Below, one piece after another: positions 15,658 to 24,322 of a stretch of 64,000 nucleotides of DNA (position 1 is the first letter of the stretch; every line of letters starts with the position of its first letter). The position numbers were made by a program, and so were the translations under genes. Under the pieces are notes generated by a model. That model worked only from the letters and a program-made list of their open reading frames with translations. It was not told the DNA's origin and did not search any database. Location of the stretch: the NCBI GenBank assembly GCA_046349155.1, contig JAXMCW010000004.1:1-64000 (forward strand), read 5' to 3'. This stretch comes from Alsobacter sp046349155. Lineage in GTDB: Bacteria; Pseudomonadota; Alphaproteobacteria; Rhizobiales; Beijerinckiaceae.

Positions 15658-16203
15658 TCAAACGAGTGTTCCAGTCGGCCAGGATCGCGATAACCTCGTT
15701 CGAGGTTTCGCTATCGAGGCGCGCCACTTCCGTACAAAACCACGAACATTGGCCGCAGCTGTCGGACGCCCTGCGACGGCGGCCGCGAGCGTGTTAGTAT
15801 CGCCGATGATCCGGATGGCTTTATCGTCGACCTCGATCCGATCGATGACGCTGCGCAAGTAGGCCTTCCTTGCCTGAATGTCGCCGTTCTGCATTTTTTC
15901 GCGCATCAGGTCTCCGAAGAGCCTGACACGCTCGGGCGTGAGCATGCCTTGGTGGGCGGTCTGATCAATGACGCGGTCGAGCGCCGCTATGATCCGGTCC
16001 CGCTCAAGCTTTAGATGGTTGATCGGGTCCTGGAGATCGGGTTCCAGGTCAACCACACCGTCCTCGATCGCCCGGTAGAGACGCTGCAGCTTCTCCAGAA
16101 CCCCTTGCTTCTCGATTTCCAGCGACTCCCGCCGCCGCCGAACCGCCTCGTCCTGCGACAGGCGTCGGTCAAGGATTGCTCCAAGGATTTCCACGAGACG
16201 CTT
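15658..16203 (-). pseudogene. Truncated serine recombinase, C-terminal remnant
   Basis: About 160 residues correspond to the coiled-coil and C-terminal region of a second serine recombinase (RLVEILGAILDRRLSQDEA, VIDRIEVDDKAIRIIGD, VRGFVRKWRA). The resolvase and zinc-ribbon domains are missing. Sequence upstream of 16203 does not continue the family in any frame I checked. After KWRA (near 15726) the frame runs 20 codons into unrelated sequence to the stop at 15658. This indicates an older integration whose recombinase was cut, possibly at its 3' side by insertion of the mobilisable element. Confidence 0.75.
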
Positions 16204-16520
16204 GGGCGCCTCCGGCGTTGGTTTTGGGGATGACTGTCTCAGCGAGTGCGCTGCGGTCGCGTTGAACGTCTCAGGTTGACCTGAGGCTGCTGTTCGGGAC
16301 GTCCGCCGATAGGCTACGGAAGCCGTTCGGTGCTTCTGGCACGATGACCGTGCATCTATCCCCGGCGCACCGACCGGCGTGCGGTGGGCTGAGGCGCTGG
16401 GAGCAAGACGGCTGCTCCTTCGGCCCCCTCGAATGAGGGGGGCGTGACCCACCCTTCCCAGTCTGGGGGGGCGGCGTCCACCTCCTATGCTCGTGGCCAG
16501 ATCACAGCTGGAGATCACCG
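16204..16520. other. Noncoding stretch at the mobile DNA/host boundary
   Basis: No supported gene is present; the open frame continuing from the recombinase remnant is low-complexity Arg/Ser/Pro. G-runs are present around 16435-16445 and 16466-16472. A promoter for the following hydrolase probably lies near its end, but no clear -35/-10 pair is recognised. Confidence 0.4.
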
Positions 16521-17177
16521 ATGCACCGCAGCGCCGCCGCCACTCCTTCGCCCCTTCTCCTGACGCCTCGGGACCACACGCTGGTGATGATCGACTTCCA
16601 GTCGCAGATGGCGTTCGCGACCAAGTCCATCGATCCGGTCCTGTTGCGGAACAATGCGGCGCTGGTCGCCCATGCGGCGGCCGGCTTCGGCGTATCGACC
16701 ATCCTGACGACCGTGGCGGAGAAGACCTTCTCCGGACCGATGTTCGACGAGATCGTGGAGGCCTTTCCCGGCGAGCCCATGATCGACCGGACCTCCATGA
16801 ATACCTGGGAGGACGTCCACGTCATCGAGAAGATCAATGCGATCGGCAAGGAACGCATCGTCCTGAGCGGGCTCTGGACGTCCGTCTGCATCGTCGGGCC
16901 GGCGCTCTCGGCCATCGCGCAAGGCTACGAGGTCTACGTGATCGCGGATGCGTGCGGGGACGTGTCGGAGGAGGCACATGACCGCGCGCTCGACCGCATG
17001 GTCCAGGCCGGCGCACGACCCATGACGTCGCTGCAGTACCTGCTCGAGTTGCAGCGCGACTGGGCGCGGTCCGACACCTACGGGCTCACAACAGGGATCG
17101 CCCGCAAGTTCGGCGGCGGATACGGCCTCGGCATCATCTACGCGAAGACCATGTTCGGAGCATCGGAGGGTCACTAG
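16521..17177 (+). CDS. Isochorismatase-family hydrolase (YcaC-like)
   Basis: Cytoplasmic cysteine hydrolase of 218 residues. The acidic catalytic residue is D25 in MIDFQ and the nucleophile is C123 in SGLWTSVC. IDRTSMNTWED (88-98) and VIADACGDVSEEAHDRA match the YcaC-like branch. The lysine of the nicotinamidase triad is replaced by R90 at the equivalent position, as is usual in this branch. The substrate is not known from sequence. It begins a plus-strand run of small hydrolase genes outside the mobile element. Confidence 0.85.
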   Translation: MHRSAAATPSPLLLTPRDHTLVMIDFQSQMAFATKSIDPVLLRNNAALVAHAAAGFGVSTILTTVAEKTFSGPMFDEIVEAFPGEPMIDRTSMNTWEDVHVIEKINAIGKERIVLSGLWTSVCIVGPALSAIAQGYEVYVIADACGDVSEEAHDRALDRMVQAGARPMTSLQYLLELQRDWARSDTYGLTTGIARKFGGGYGLGIIYAKTMFGASEGH

Positions 17178-17214
17178 CGGTTGCTTCCCCCACGATCGAC
17201 CAAGGATCCTTGCC

Positions 17215-17922
17215 ATGAGCAACCTCACCGATGACCGCGTCACCGTGGTCCTCGTTCACGGCGCCTGGGCCGACGGCTCGAGCTGGAGCCGCGTCATCGC
17301 ACGTCTTCAGAAGCACAACCTGAACGTGATCGCGGTCCAGAACCCCACGACCTCGCTGGCCGCGGATGTCGAGGCGACGCGGCTGATCCTGCAATCGGTA
17401 ACGGGTCCCGTCGTCCTTGCCGGGCATAGCTGGGGCGGCACGGTGATCACCGAGGCCGGCGACGATCCGAAGGTCAAGGCGCTCGTCTACGTGGCTGCCT
17501 TCGCTCCGGATGCAGGGCAGTCGACGGGCGACCAGGTGGGCGCATACCCAGCGCCTCCCGGCCTCGGCGGGATCGCGGACGACGGGACCGGCCGCCTTCG
17601 CATGAGCGTGGCGAGCTGGATCGAGAACGTCGCCCAGGATCTTCCGGCTGCCGAGGCCCGCGTGCTCGCGGCCATTGCCCCGCCGCTCGGACCCTCGACG
17701 TTCGGGGATGCCGTCACCCGCGCCGCCTGGACCGAGAAGCCGAGCTGGTACGTCGTCTCGACCCGCGACCGGGCCGTCAGCGTCGACCTGCAGCGGGATG
17801 TCGCGAAGCGGCTGAAGGCCCGCACGACGGAGCTCGAGACGAGCCACATGTCGCTCCTCTCGGCGCCGCAGGCTGTCGCCGACGTTATCCTGGCGGCAGC
17901 CTCCGAAGTCGCCGCCGCCTAG
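17215..17922 (+). CDS. Alpha/beta hydrolase (esterase-like)
   Basis: This encodes 235 residues. It has an oxyanion HGAW motif (15-18) and nucleophile S72 in GHSWGG. Later STRDRAV and ETSHMSL supply the acid and histidine of the triad. The size fits the EstC-like/salicylate-esterase-like group of short alpha/beta hydrolases. No signal peptide is present. It lies 37 bases after the isochorismatase-like gene with a purine-rich AAGGATC before the ATG. The substrate is unknown. Confidence 0.85.
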   Translation: MSNLTDDRVTVVLVHGAWADGSSWSRVIARLQKHNLNVIAVQNPTTSLAADVEATRLILQSVTGPVVLAGHSWGGTVITEAGDDPKVKALVYVAAFAPDAGQSTGDQVGAYPAPPGLGGIADDGTGRLRMSVASWIENVAQDLPAAEARVLAAIAPPLGPSTFGDAVTRAAWTEKPSWYVVSTRDRAVSVDLQRDVAKRLKARTTELETSHMSLLSAPQAVADVILAAASEVAAA

Positions 17923-17950
17923 GTCGCTTTCACTCCCACGGGAGGCACGC

Positions 17951-18286
17951 GTGAGGCTTTACCTCGTTTCTCTCGCAGCAGGCCTGCTCGTCGGCATGGT
18001 CTACGCCCTCTTGCAGGTGCGCTCGCCGGCGCCGCCCGTCGTGGCCCTTGTTGGGCTGCTTGGCATCCTCGTCGGGGAACAGGTGCCGCCCTTCGTCAAG
18101 GCCCTGTGGACCCGCGATCCCGCAGCCTTTGGCTGGATGAGCCACATCCGGCCCCACGTCTTCGGATCCCTGCCGCGGGGCGGGGATCCCCTCAGGGCGG
18201 ACGGGGGCTCGTCTCCTCCCGGCCTCCGTCCGTCCGCCACGACCGCCAAGGCTCCCACGCTTCTGAGTGACGGAGAACGGGGATGA
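17951..18286 (+). CDS. XapX-domain membrane protein
   Basis: This encodes 111 residues from a GTG with GGGAGG 5 nt upstream. Residues of about 1-47 form the XapX domain: two short membrane segments joined by the SPAPPVVALVGLLGILVGEQ signature. The remaining tail is Pro/Gly/Ser-rich and unconserved in appearance, longer than usual for this family. The stop overlaps the next ATG (ATGA at 18283-18286). XapX proteins are small inner-membrane proteins of unknown role, often beside amidohydrolase genes. Confidence 0.8.
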   Translation: MRLYLVSLAAGLLVGMVYALLQVRSPAPPVVALVGLLGILVGEQVPPFVKALWTRDPAAFGWMSHIRPHVFGSLPRGGDPLRADGGSSPPGLRPSATTAKAPTLLSDGERG

Positions 18287-20172
18287 CGATGACCAGCGAG
18301 CCCGATCTCATCCTGCACAATGGCAAGGTGACCACCCTCGACCGCGCCAACCCCGTTGCCCAGGCGGTGGCGGTGACGGACGGCCTCTTCACCGCCGTCG
18401 GGGCGGACCGCGAGATCATGGCGCTGGCCGGGCCTGCCACCCGCATCGTCGACCTGAAGGGGCGGCGCGTGCTGCCGGGGCTCATCGACAACCACCTGCA
18501 CATCATCCGGGGCGGGCTGAACTTCAACTTGGAGCTGCGCTGGGACGGCGTGCGCTCGCTCGCCGACGCGATGGACATGCTGAAGCGCCAGGTCGCCATC
18601 ACGCCGCCTCCGCAATGGGTCCGCGTCGTCGGAGGCTTCACCGAGCATCAGTTCGCCGAGAAGCGCCTGCCGACGCTGGAGGAGATCAACGCCGTCGCGC
18701 CGGACACGCCGGTCTTCATCCTGCATCTCTACGACCGCGCGCTCCTCAACGGGGCCGCGTTGCGCGCGGTGGGCTATACGCGGGACACGCCCGAGCCTCC
18801 CGGGGGGCAGATCCTGCGCGACGCGGCCGGCAATCCAACGGGATTGCTCCTCGCGAAGCCCAATGCAGGCATCCTCTACGCCACGCTGGCGAGGGGACCG
18901 AAGCTGCCCTTCGACTACCAGGTGAACTCGACGCGCCACTTCATGCGCGAGCTCAACCGCCTCGGCGTCACCGGGGCGATCGACGCGGGCGGCGGCTTCC
19001 AGAACTACCCCGACGACTACGCGGTCATCCAGAAGCTCGCCGACGAAGGCCAGCTCACCATCCGCCTCGCCTACAACCTCTTCACCCAGAAGCCCAAGGC
19101 GGAGAAGGACGACTTCCTCAACTGGACGCGGACGTCTTCCTACAAGCAGGGCAACGACTACTTCCGCCACAACGGCGCGGGCGAGATGCTGGTCTTCTCG
19201 GCCGCCGACTTCGAGGATTTCCGCCAGCCGCGCCCCGACATGCCCGCGGAGATGGAGGCCGACCTCGAGGGTGTCGTGCGCATCCTCGCCGAGAACCGCT
19301 GGCCCTGGCGGATGCACGCCACCTATGACGAGACGATCTCTCGTGCCCTCGGCGTGTTCGAGACCGTGAACCGGGACACGCCGCTGGCCGGCCTGAACTG
19401 GTTCTTCGACCACGCCGAGACGATCTCGGAGCGCAACATCGACCGCGTGGCGGCTCTGGGCGGCGGCATCGCCGTGCAGCACCGCATGGCCTTCCAGGGC
19501 GAGTATTTCGTCGAGCGCTATGGCCTGGAGGCGGCCGAGGAAACCCCGCCGGTGCGCCGCATGCTGGACAGCGGCGTGCACGTCTCCGCAGGCACCGATG
19601 CGACGCGCGTGGCTTCCTACAATCCGTGGGTCTCCCTCTCCTGGCTGGTGACCGGGCGTACCCTCGGCGGCCTCAGCCTCTATCCGCTCCGCAACTGCCT
19701 GGATCGCGAGACGGCGCTCAGGATGTGGACGGAGAACGTCACCTGGTTCTCCAACGAGGAGGGTCGCAAGGGGCGCATCGAGGTGGGCCAGTTCGCCGAC
19801 CTCATCCTCCCGAGCGCCGATTTCCTGTCGTGTCCCGAGGACCAGATTCCCTTCCTGACGTCCGACCTCACGATGGTCGGCGGCAAGGTCGTCTGGGCTG
19901 CGGGAGACTTCGCCAGTCTCGATCATGGCGATGTGCCTGCCCCGATGCCCGACTGGTCCCCCGTGCACCACTTCAAGGGCTATGCCGCCTGGGGCGAGCC
20001 GGAGCGAGGCGGGCGCAACTCGTTGCGACGGGTCGCGGCGCAGTCCTGCGGCTGCGCGAGCGCCTGCGGCGTCCACGGCCACGACCACGCGCGCGCCTGG
20101 TCGCAACAGGCGCCTACGACCGACCTTCGCTCCTTCTGGGGCGCGCTCGGCTGCGCGTGCTGGGCCGTGTGA
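18283..20172 (+). CDS. YtcJ-type amidohydrolase with Cys/His-rich tail
   Basis: Metal-dependent amidohydrolase of 629 residues in the YtcJ/exoenzyme-regulatory AepA group. The metal site begins with PGLIDNHLHI (about 65-74). Later metal ligands are plausible in FDHAETIS, AVQHRMAF and SAGTDATR. The C-terminal tail beyond about residue 575 is unusual: SCGCASACGVHGHDHARAW and then GCACWAV, which together could bind a metal. No signal peptide is present, unlike the related protein at 56430-58217. The gene is coupled to XapX, and DoxX follows one base after its stop. Confidence 0.88.
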   Translation: MTMTSEPDLILHNGKVTTLDRANPVAQAVAVTDGLFTAVGADREIMALAGPATRIVDLKGRRVLPGLIDNHLHIIRGGLNFNLELRWDGVRSLADAMDMLKRQVAITPPPQWVRVVGGFTEHQFAEKRLPTLEEINAVAPDTPVFILHLYDRALLNGAALRAVGYTRDTPEPPGGQILRDAAGNPTGLLLAKPNAGILYATLARGPKLPFDYQVNSTRHFMRELNRLGVTGAIDAGGGFQNYPDDYAVIQKLADEGQLTIRLAYNLFTQKPKAEKDDFLNWTRTSSYKQGNDYFRHNGAGEMLVFSAADFEDFRQPRPDMPAEMEADLEGVVRILAENRWPWRMHATYDETISRALGVFETVNRDTPLAGLNWFFDHAETISERNIDRVAALGGGIAVQHRMAFQGEYFVERYGLEAAEETPPVRRMLDSGVHVSAGTDATRVASYNPWVSLSWLVTGRTLGGLSLYPLRNCLDRETALRMWTENVTWFSNEEGRKGRIEVGQFADLILPSADFLSCPEDQIPFLTSDLTMVGGKVVWAAGDFASLDHGDVPAPMPDWSPVHHFKGYAAWGEPERGGRNSLRRVAAQSCGCASACGVHGHDHARAWSQQAPTTDLRSFWGALGCACWAV

Positions 20173-20173
20173 C

Positions 20174-20578
20174 ATGGCACCCCGGCGTTCGCACCTCATT
20201 CGGCTCGCCCTGCTGGCGCTCTGCGCGGCCTACATCCAGGGTCCCCTCACGAAGCTCGCGGACTGGCCCGGCGCTATCGCCGAGATGGAGCATTTTGGCC
20301 TTCGGCCTGCCGCCGCCTTCGCCGCGGGGGTGATCGTGTTCGAAATGGTCGCCGCGGCGATGGTCGTGACGGGCATCGGACGACGTCCTGCAGCTATCGG
20401 GCTCGCTTTGTTCACCTGCGCCGCGACGCTGCTGGCGCTGCGCTTCTGGGAGCTTCCGCCTGGGCCGGGGCGGTCCATGGCGACGAACGCCTTCTTCGAG
20501 CATCTCGGTCTTGCTGGCGCCTTTGTGTTCGTGGCGCTGCGCGAGCCGGACCATCCCCTCACAGGAGTGCCCGCATGA
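20174..20578 (+). CDS. DoxX-family membrane protein
   Basis: This encodes 134 residues from the ATG at 20174, directly after the amidohydrolase stop. There are four hydrophobic segments (about 8-25, 48-68, 75-93 and 108-125), with the DoxX-type AAYIQGPLTKLADWPGAI and FEMVAAAMVV. It is an inner-membrane protein; DoxX relatives are linked to redox and thiol stress. The stop overlaps the next gene by 4 bases. It is in the same operon as the amidohydrolase and the haloperoxidase-like hydrolase. Confidence 0.8.
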   Translation: MAPRRSHLIRLALLALCAAYIQGPLTKLADWPGAIAEMEHFGLRPAAAFAAGVIVFEMVAAAMVVTGIGRRPAAIGLALFTCAATLLALRFWELPPGPGRSMATNAFFEHLGLAGAFVFVALREPDHPLTGVPA

Positions 20579-21570
20579 CCGAAAGTCCCGACCAGCCCGC
20601 GCTCCGCCTGACCCGCCGCGAGACCCTGGCCGGAGCGGCGCTCGTCATCCCGGTTGCCCTCGCCGCGACCCACGGGCTCGCGGCGACCCCCGCTTCAACA
20701 CCCCCGAGAGGAGAGCACCGCATGACCAGCAGCACCGTGACGACCAAGGACGGCGTCGAGATCTTCTTCAAGGACTGGGGCCCGAAGGACGCCCAGCCCG
20801 TCATGTTCCACCACGGCTGGCCGCTCTCGTCCGACGACTGGGACGCGCAGATGCTGTTCTTCCTCCACAACGGCTTTCGCGTCGTCGCCCATGACCGTCG
20901 CGGGCATGGCCGCTCGCAGCAGGTGAGCGGTGGCCACGACATGGACCACTACGCGGCCGACGCCTTCGCGGTCGTGGAACACCTCAATCTGAAGAACGCC
21001 GTTCATATCGGGCACTCGACGGGTGGCGGTGAGGTGGCGCGCTACGTCGCAAAGCACGGGCAGCCGGCGGGCCGCGTTGCCAAGGCAGTCCTCGTCAGTG
21101 CCGTGCCGCCGATCATGCTGAAGACGGCATCCAACCCGGAGGGCCTCCCGATCGAGGTGTTCGACGGCTTCCGCAAGGGCGTGGCCGACAACCGGGCGCA
21201 GCTCTTCCTCGACGTTCCCACGGGCCCCTTCTACGGGTTCAACCGTGAGGGCGCGAAGGTCTATCCGGGCGTCATCCAGAACTGGTGGCGCCAGGGCATG
21301 GCGGGCAGCGCCAAGGCCCACTACGACGGCATCAAGGCCTTCTCCGAGACCGACCAGACCGAAGACCTCAAGACGATCACCGTGCCGACGCTGGTGATGC
21401 ACGGAGACGACGACCAGATCGTGCCCATCGCCGACAGCGCGATGAAGTCGGTGAAGCTGCTGAAGAACGGAACGCTCAAGGTCTACAAGGGCTATCCGCA
21501 CGGCATGCTCACGACCCATGCCGACGTGATCAATCCGGACCTGCTCGGCTTCATCAAGGCGAAGGCCTGA
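20575..21570 (+). CDS. Tat-exported haloperoxidase-like alpha/beta hydrolase
   Basis: This encodes 331 residues. The twin-arginine signal LTRRETLAGAALVIPVALA lies at about 12-30 with a cleavage region near AAT. The enzyme body matches cofactor-free chloroperoxidase/esterases: HHGWPLSSDDWD, DRRGHGRS, nucleophile in GHSTGGGE, acid in HGDDDQ and histidine in YPHGM. An internal ATG at 20722 is preceded by GAGAGGAGAG and sits exactly where cytosolic homologues start. A second, unexported product is therefore possible. The start overlaps doxX (ATGA). Confidence 0.87.
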   Translation: MTESPDQPALRLTRRETLAGAALVIPVALAATHGLAATPASTPPRGEHRMTSSTVTTKDGVEIFFKDWGPKDAQPVMFHHGWPLSSDDWDAQMLFFLHNGFRVVAHDRRGHGRSQQVSGGHDMDHYAADAFAVVEHLNLKNAVHIGHSTGGGEVARYVAKHGQPAGRVAKAVLVSAVPPIMLKTASNPEGLPIEVFDGFRKGVADNRAQLFLDVPTGPFYGFNREGAKVYPGVIQNWWRQGMAGSAKAHYDGIKAFSETDQTEDLKTITVPTLVMHGDDDQIVPIADSAMKSVKLLKNGTLKVYKGYPHGMLTTHADVINPDLLGFIKAKA

Positions 21571-21590
21571 CCCAGCCGCCCTCTCGGGGT

Positions 21591-21607
21591 GGACGCTTCC
21601 CGCGTCC
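21591..21607. terminator. Short hairpin after the haloperoxidase-like gene
   Basis: Arms GGACGC and GCGTCC surround TTCCC, 20 bases after the stop. There is no T-tract, so termination is only possible. Confidence 0.25.
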
Positions 21608-21635
21608 GCCCTGTCCGCACGACAGAGCGTCAGCC

Positions 21636-22988
21636 ATGTTCGGACGAGCCACGAAGCTTTGCTGTCTCGGCGTGCTGGCGCTCGTCACTCACGCCTGGCC
21701 GGTCCGCGCCCAGGATTCCGGCGCGCCCGCGGCCTTGCACGATCCCCTCGCGGTGCTGAAGGACATCCCCCTGGATCCGTCCGGCTGGGCCCGGCTCGGC
21801 CTGGGCGGGCAGCTGCGCTGGCGCGTCGAGGACAGCCGGGCCAATGATTTCGGGTTCGCCAAGCCGGTCGACAACCGACCGTTGCTGTTCCGGACCCTGC
21901 TTTCCGCCGACCTGAAGCTCGGGCCCTCTCTCCGCCTGTACGGTGAGACTGTGAGCGGCTTCGCCCCGATGTGGACGGGATTGACGCCGGGGACGCAGAG
22001 CGACGCGCTCGACCTGTTGCAGGGCTTCGCCGAGGCGACCCTGCCGCTGACCGACGGGCGTCTGCAGGTGACCGCCGGGCGGCAGGAGATGACCTACGGC
22101 TCCTCCCGCCTCGTCTCGCTCCGCGACAGCCCCAACGTCCGTCGCTCCTTCGACGGTGTCCGAGCTGCCTGGATCGGGTCTTCCGACACGCGCATCGACG
22201 CCTTCGCCGTGCGTCCGGTCGTACCGCAGACCGGCATCTTCAACGACCAGAGCGACCCGGGACAGCGCTTCTGGGGCCTCTACGGCACGACCCCGATCCC
22301 GCTCGTCCCCGGGCTCAAGGGAGACCTCTACTACTTCGGCCTCGACCGGGATGTCGCCAAGTTCGCGCAGGGCACTGCGCCCCAGCAAACCCACACGTTC
22401 GGGACCCGGCTTTTCGGCAAGGCCGGCGGCCTGGACTGGAACCTCGAAGGCGACGTTCAGGTGGGCTCGTTCGGGACGAGCAGCGTGCGCGCCTGGATGC
22501 TGGCGGGTGACGTCGGCTACACGCTCGACGGCCTGCCGTTCCAGCCTCGGATCGGCGTCAAGGCCGACGCCGCCAGCGGCGACGGGAACCCGCACGATCG
22601 CACGCTCGGGACGTTCTACCCGCTCTACCCGAAGTTGCCGACGTTCTCCGAGGCGAACATCGTCGTCCCCGCGAACCTCATCGACGTCCAGCCGAACGTC
22701 ACGCTGACCCTCATGCCGTCGCTCAAGGCCTCGGTCGGATGGAACCCGTTCTGGAAGGCGTCGCAGGCCGACGCCTACTACAACGCGGCTCTCCTCCCGG
22801 TGCCCGGGACCGCCGGCGGCCCGGGTCGGTACCTGGGCCAGCAGCTCGTCACCACGCTGCTCTGGCAGCCGGCCAGGCAGGTCGAGGTCGGCTTCACCTA
22901 CGTGCCGTTCAGGCCCGGCGCCCGCCTGAAGCTTGCGGGCGGGCGCGACGGCAGCTTCGCGGCCGGCTGGATCAGCTTCACGTTCTGA
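21636..22988 (+). CDS. Alginate-export-family outer-membrane protein
   Basis: This encodes 450 residues from the ATG at 21636. A Sec signal (about 1-25, ending VRAQDSG) precedes alternating-residue beta strands. LGGQLRWRVEDSRANDFGF, AGRQEMTYGSSRLVSLRD and NVRRSFDGVRAAW are typical of the alginate_exp barrel family. The C-terminus AAGWISFTF ends in Phe, as outer-membrane proteins do. The substrate is not determinable; many family members are general porins for anionic compounds. It stands between the hydrolase operon and a DUF1275 gene on the same strand. Confidence 0.85.
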   Translation: MFGRATKLCCLGVLALVTHAWPVRAQDSGAPAALHDPLAVLKDIPLDPSGWARLGLGGQLRWRVEDSRANDFGFAKPVDNRPLLFRTLLSADLKLGPSLRLYGETVSGFAPMWTGLTPGTQSDALDLLQGFAEATLPLTDGRLQVTAGRQEMTYGSSRLVSLRDSPNVRRSFDGVRAAWIGSSDTRIDAFAVRPVVPQTGIFNDQSDPGQRFWGLYGTTPIPLVPGLKGDLYYFGLDRDVAKFAQGTAPQQTHTFGTRLFGKAGGLDWNLEGDVQVGSFGTSSVRAWMLAGDVGYTLDGLPFQPRIGVKADAASGDGNPHDRTLGTFYPLYPKLPTFSEANIVVPANLIDVQPNVTLTLMPSLKASVGWNPFWKASQADAYYNAALLPVPGTAGGPGRYLGQQLVTTLLWQPARQVEVGFTYVPFRPGARLKLAGGRDGSFAAGWISFTF

Positions 22989-22999
22989 GGGAGACCGTC

Positions 23000-23713
23000 A
23001 TGTCCTCCATCGCGCAGGCGGCCAAGGCAACGCCGAAGGGCGAGGCAGGAGACCGCCTCGTGCCTCCGGCCCTGGCCTTCACGGCCGGGTTCGTCGACAC
23101 CTGCGGCTTCATCGCGCTCTTCGGCCTGTTCACTGCGCACGTCACGGGCAACTTCGTCCTGATCGGCGCGGAGCTCGTCGGTCCGTCGCAAGGCATCCTG
23201 ACCAAGCTTCTCGCCCTGCCGACCTTCGTCGTCGCCGTCGCCCTGACGCGGCTTGCCGTCGCCGCGATGGAGGCGTCCGGGCGTGCCCCGCTTCGTCCCC
23301 TGCTGGTCGCGCAGGGAGTGCTCCTGCTGGCGTTCATGACGGCGGGAATGGCCATCTCTCCGCCGAAGCAGGCGGATGCCTGGCCCGAGCTCGCCACCGG
23401 CCTGCTCGGCGTGACCGCGATGGCGATCCAGAATGCCAAGGCCAGACTGCTTTTGTCATCGGCGACGCCGTCCACCGTGATGACCGGCAACGTCACGCAG
23501 CTCGTCATAGACCTGGTCGACCTCGCGAGACCCGTCACGAGCGAGGTGAGGGCCCAGGCCGCGAGCCGCGCCGCGAAGATGGCGCCCGCCGTCGCCGCCT
23601 TCGCCGTCGGCGCGGTGGCCGGAGCTTTCGGCTATGCGGGCTTCGGCTTCGTCTGCCTCGTCGTCCCGACCCTGGTCGTGTTCGCCTTGGCCGCCCGCGT
23701 CCCGGGACGCTGA
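23000..23713 (+). CDS. YoaK/DUF1275-family membrane protein
   Basis: This encodes 237 residues from the ATG at 23000, with GGGAGA upstream. About six hydrophobic segments are seen. The family features are AGFVDTCGFIALFGLFTAHVT near the N-terminus, TAMAIQNAKARLL in the middle and STVMTGNVTQLVIDL. It is an inner-membrane protein of unknown transport role. It is spaced 11 bases from the porin gene, suggesting co-transcription. Confidence 0.85.
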   Translation: MSSIAQAAKATPKGEAGDRLVPPALAFTAGFVDTCGFIALFGLFTAHVTGNFVLIGAELVGPSQGILTKLLALPTFVVAVALTRLAVAAMEASGRAPLRPLLVAQGVLLLAFMTAGMAISPPKQADAWPELATGLLGVTAMAIQNAKARLLLSSATPSTVMTGNVTQLVIDLVDLARPVTSEVRAQAASRAAKMAPAVAAFAVGAVAGAFGYAGFGFVCLVVPTLVVFALAARVPGR

Positions 23714-23715
23714 CG

Positions 23716-24294
23716 GTGCCCACGGTCTCGCTCGCGACGGTCCTCGTCTCAGCCCTGGTGAGCGTGGTCACGGGCTATATCGGCGCGCTCCTCAATCTTG
23801 GGCGGCAGAGGCGGGCGGAGCGCCGGGTCTATGGGCTCGCGCTGCTCGCCGAGATCAAGGCCATCCAGCGCGGGCTCCTGCGCTACAAGGCGAGGATCGA
23901 CCGCTATGGCGCTCCCGGAGAACCATCGGGTCGCCTGCGTCACGAACTTGCGCTGTGGCGGCGCGACCTATCGGTCTACGCCAACAATTCCGGGCGGATC
24001 GGCCTGTTCTCGGTGCGGACGGCGATCGAGATCATCGAGTTCTACCATCGCATCCGCTGGCTCGATGCGCGCATCGGGGAGCTCTCGGACAAGGATCTGT
24101 GCACTCCCGAGACGTTCTCGCAGTGGATGGCGGACCATCACGAGACATTGCGCCGAGCGCAGGTTCACGCCCGCTTCCTGAGCCGTCTCTTGCGTCGCGA
24201 AGTCCCCGCGACATGGCCCGAGATCGTGTCGGCCGTCCGCTCGGGCCACCTGAAACGCCCCGCGTTCCGGCGGCTGCGCAGGGCTTCTTTCTAG
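23716..24294 (+). CDS. Membrane-anchored protein of unknown function
   Basis: This encodes 192 residues from the GTG at 23716, two bases after the DUF1275 stop. No ATG fits the whole frame. One N-terminal hydrophobic segment (about 5-25) is followed by a long Arg-rich cytoplasmic helical region (LGRQRRAERRVYGLALLAEI, then SVYANNSGRIGLFS). I do not recognise a characterised family. The immediate junction with the upstream gene implies translational coupling. Confidence 0.7.
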   Translation: MPTVSLATVLVSALVSVVTGYIGALLNLGRQRRAERRVYGLALLAEIKAIQRGLLRYKARIDRYGAPGEPSGRLRHELALWRRDLSVYANNSGRIGLFSVRTAIEIIEFYHRIRWLDARIGELSDKDLCTPETFSQWMADHHETLRRAQVHARFLSRLLRREVPATWPEIVSAVRSGHLKRPAFRRLRRASF

Positions 24295-24322
24295 CCACCG
24301 TCCAGCAAAGGAGGACCATCCC

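Larger units (their letters stand above)
1015..15730. mobile_element. Integrative mobilisable element with defence cargo
   Basis: The block begins at the tRNA-Arg fragment with a large serine recombinase and ends with a relaxase/MobC module. Its cargo is a Tat-protein operon, a hairpin array and an AT-rich restriction/GHKL/HEPN block. No type IV secretion genes are present, so it would be mobilised by a helper. The right boundary is approximate. The truncated recombinase loses its family-like sequence near 15726. GCGCCACTTCC at 15721-15731 resembles GCGCCATTCC next to the tRNA end at 1053-1062, which is a weak hint of a shared crossover site. Confidence 0.6.

Noticed and set aside
15690..15730. 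Second tRNA T-arm-like sequence at the right end of the element
   Set aside because: TTCGA and GCGCGCCA are present, but the flanking bases do not form a T-stem or acceptor stem. Only the short GCGCCA-TTCC similarity is kept as a weak hint.
18001..20199. 732-codon minus-strand frame
   Set aside because: It is antisense to the amidohydrolase; its length is explained by high GC and strong third-position bias.
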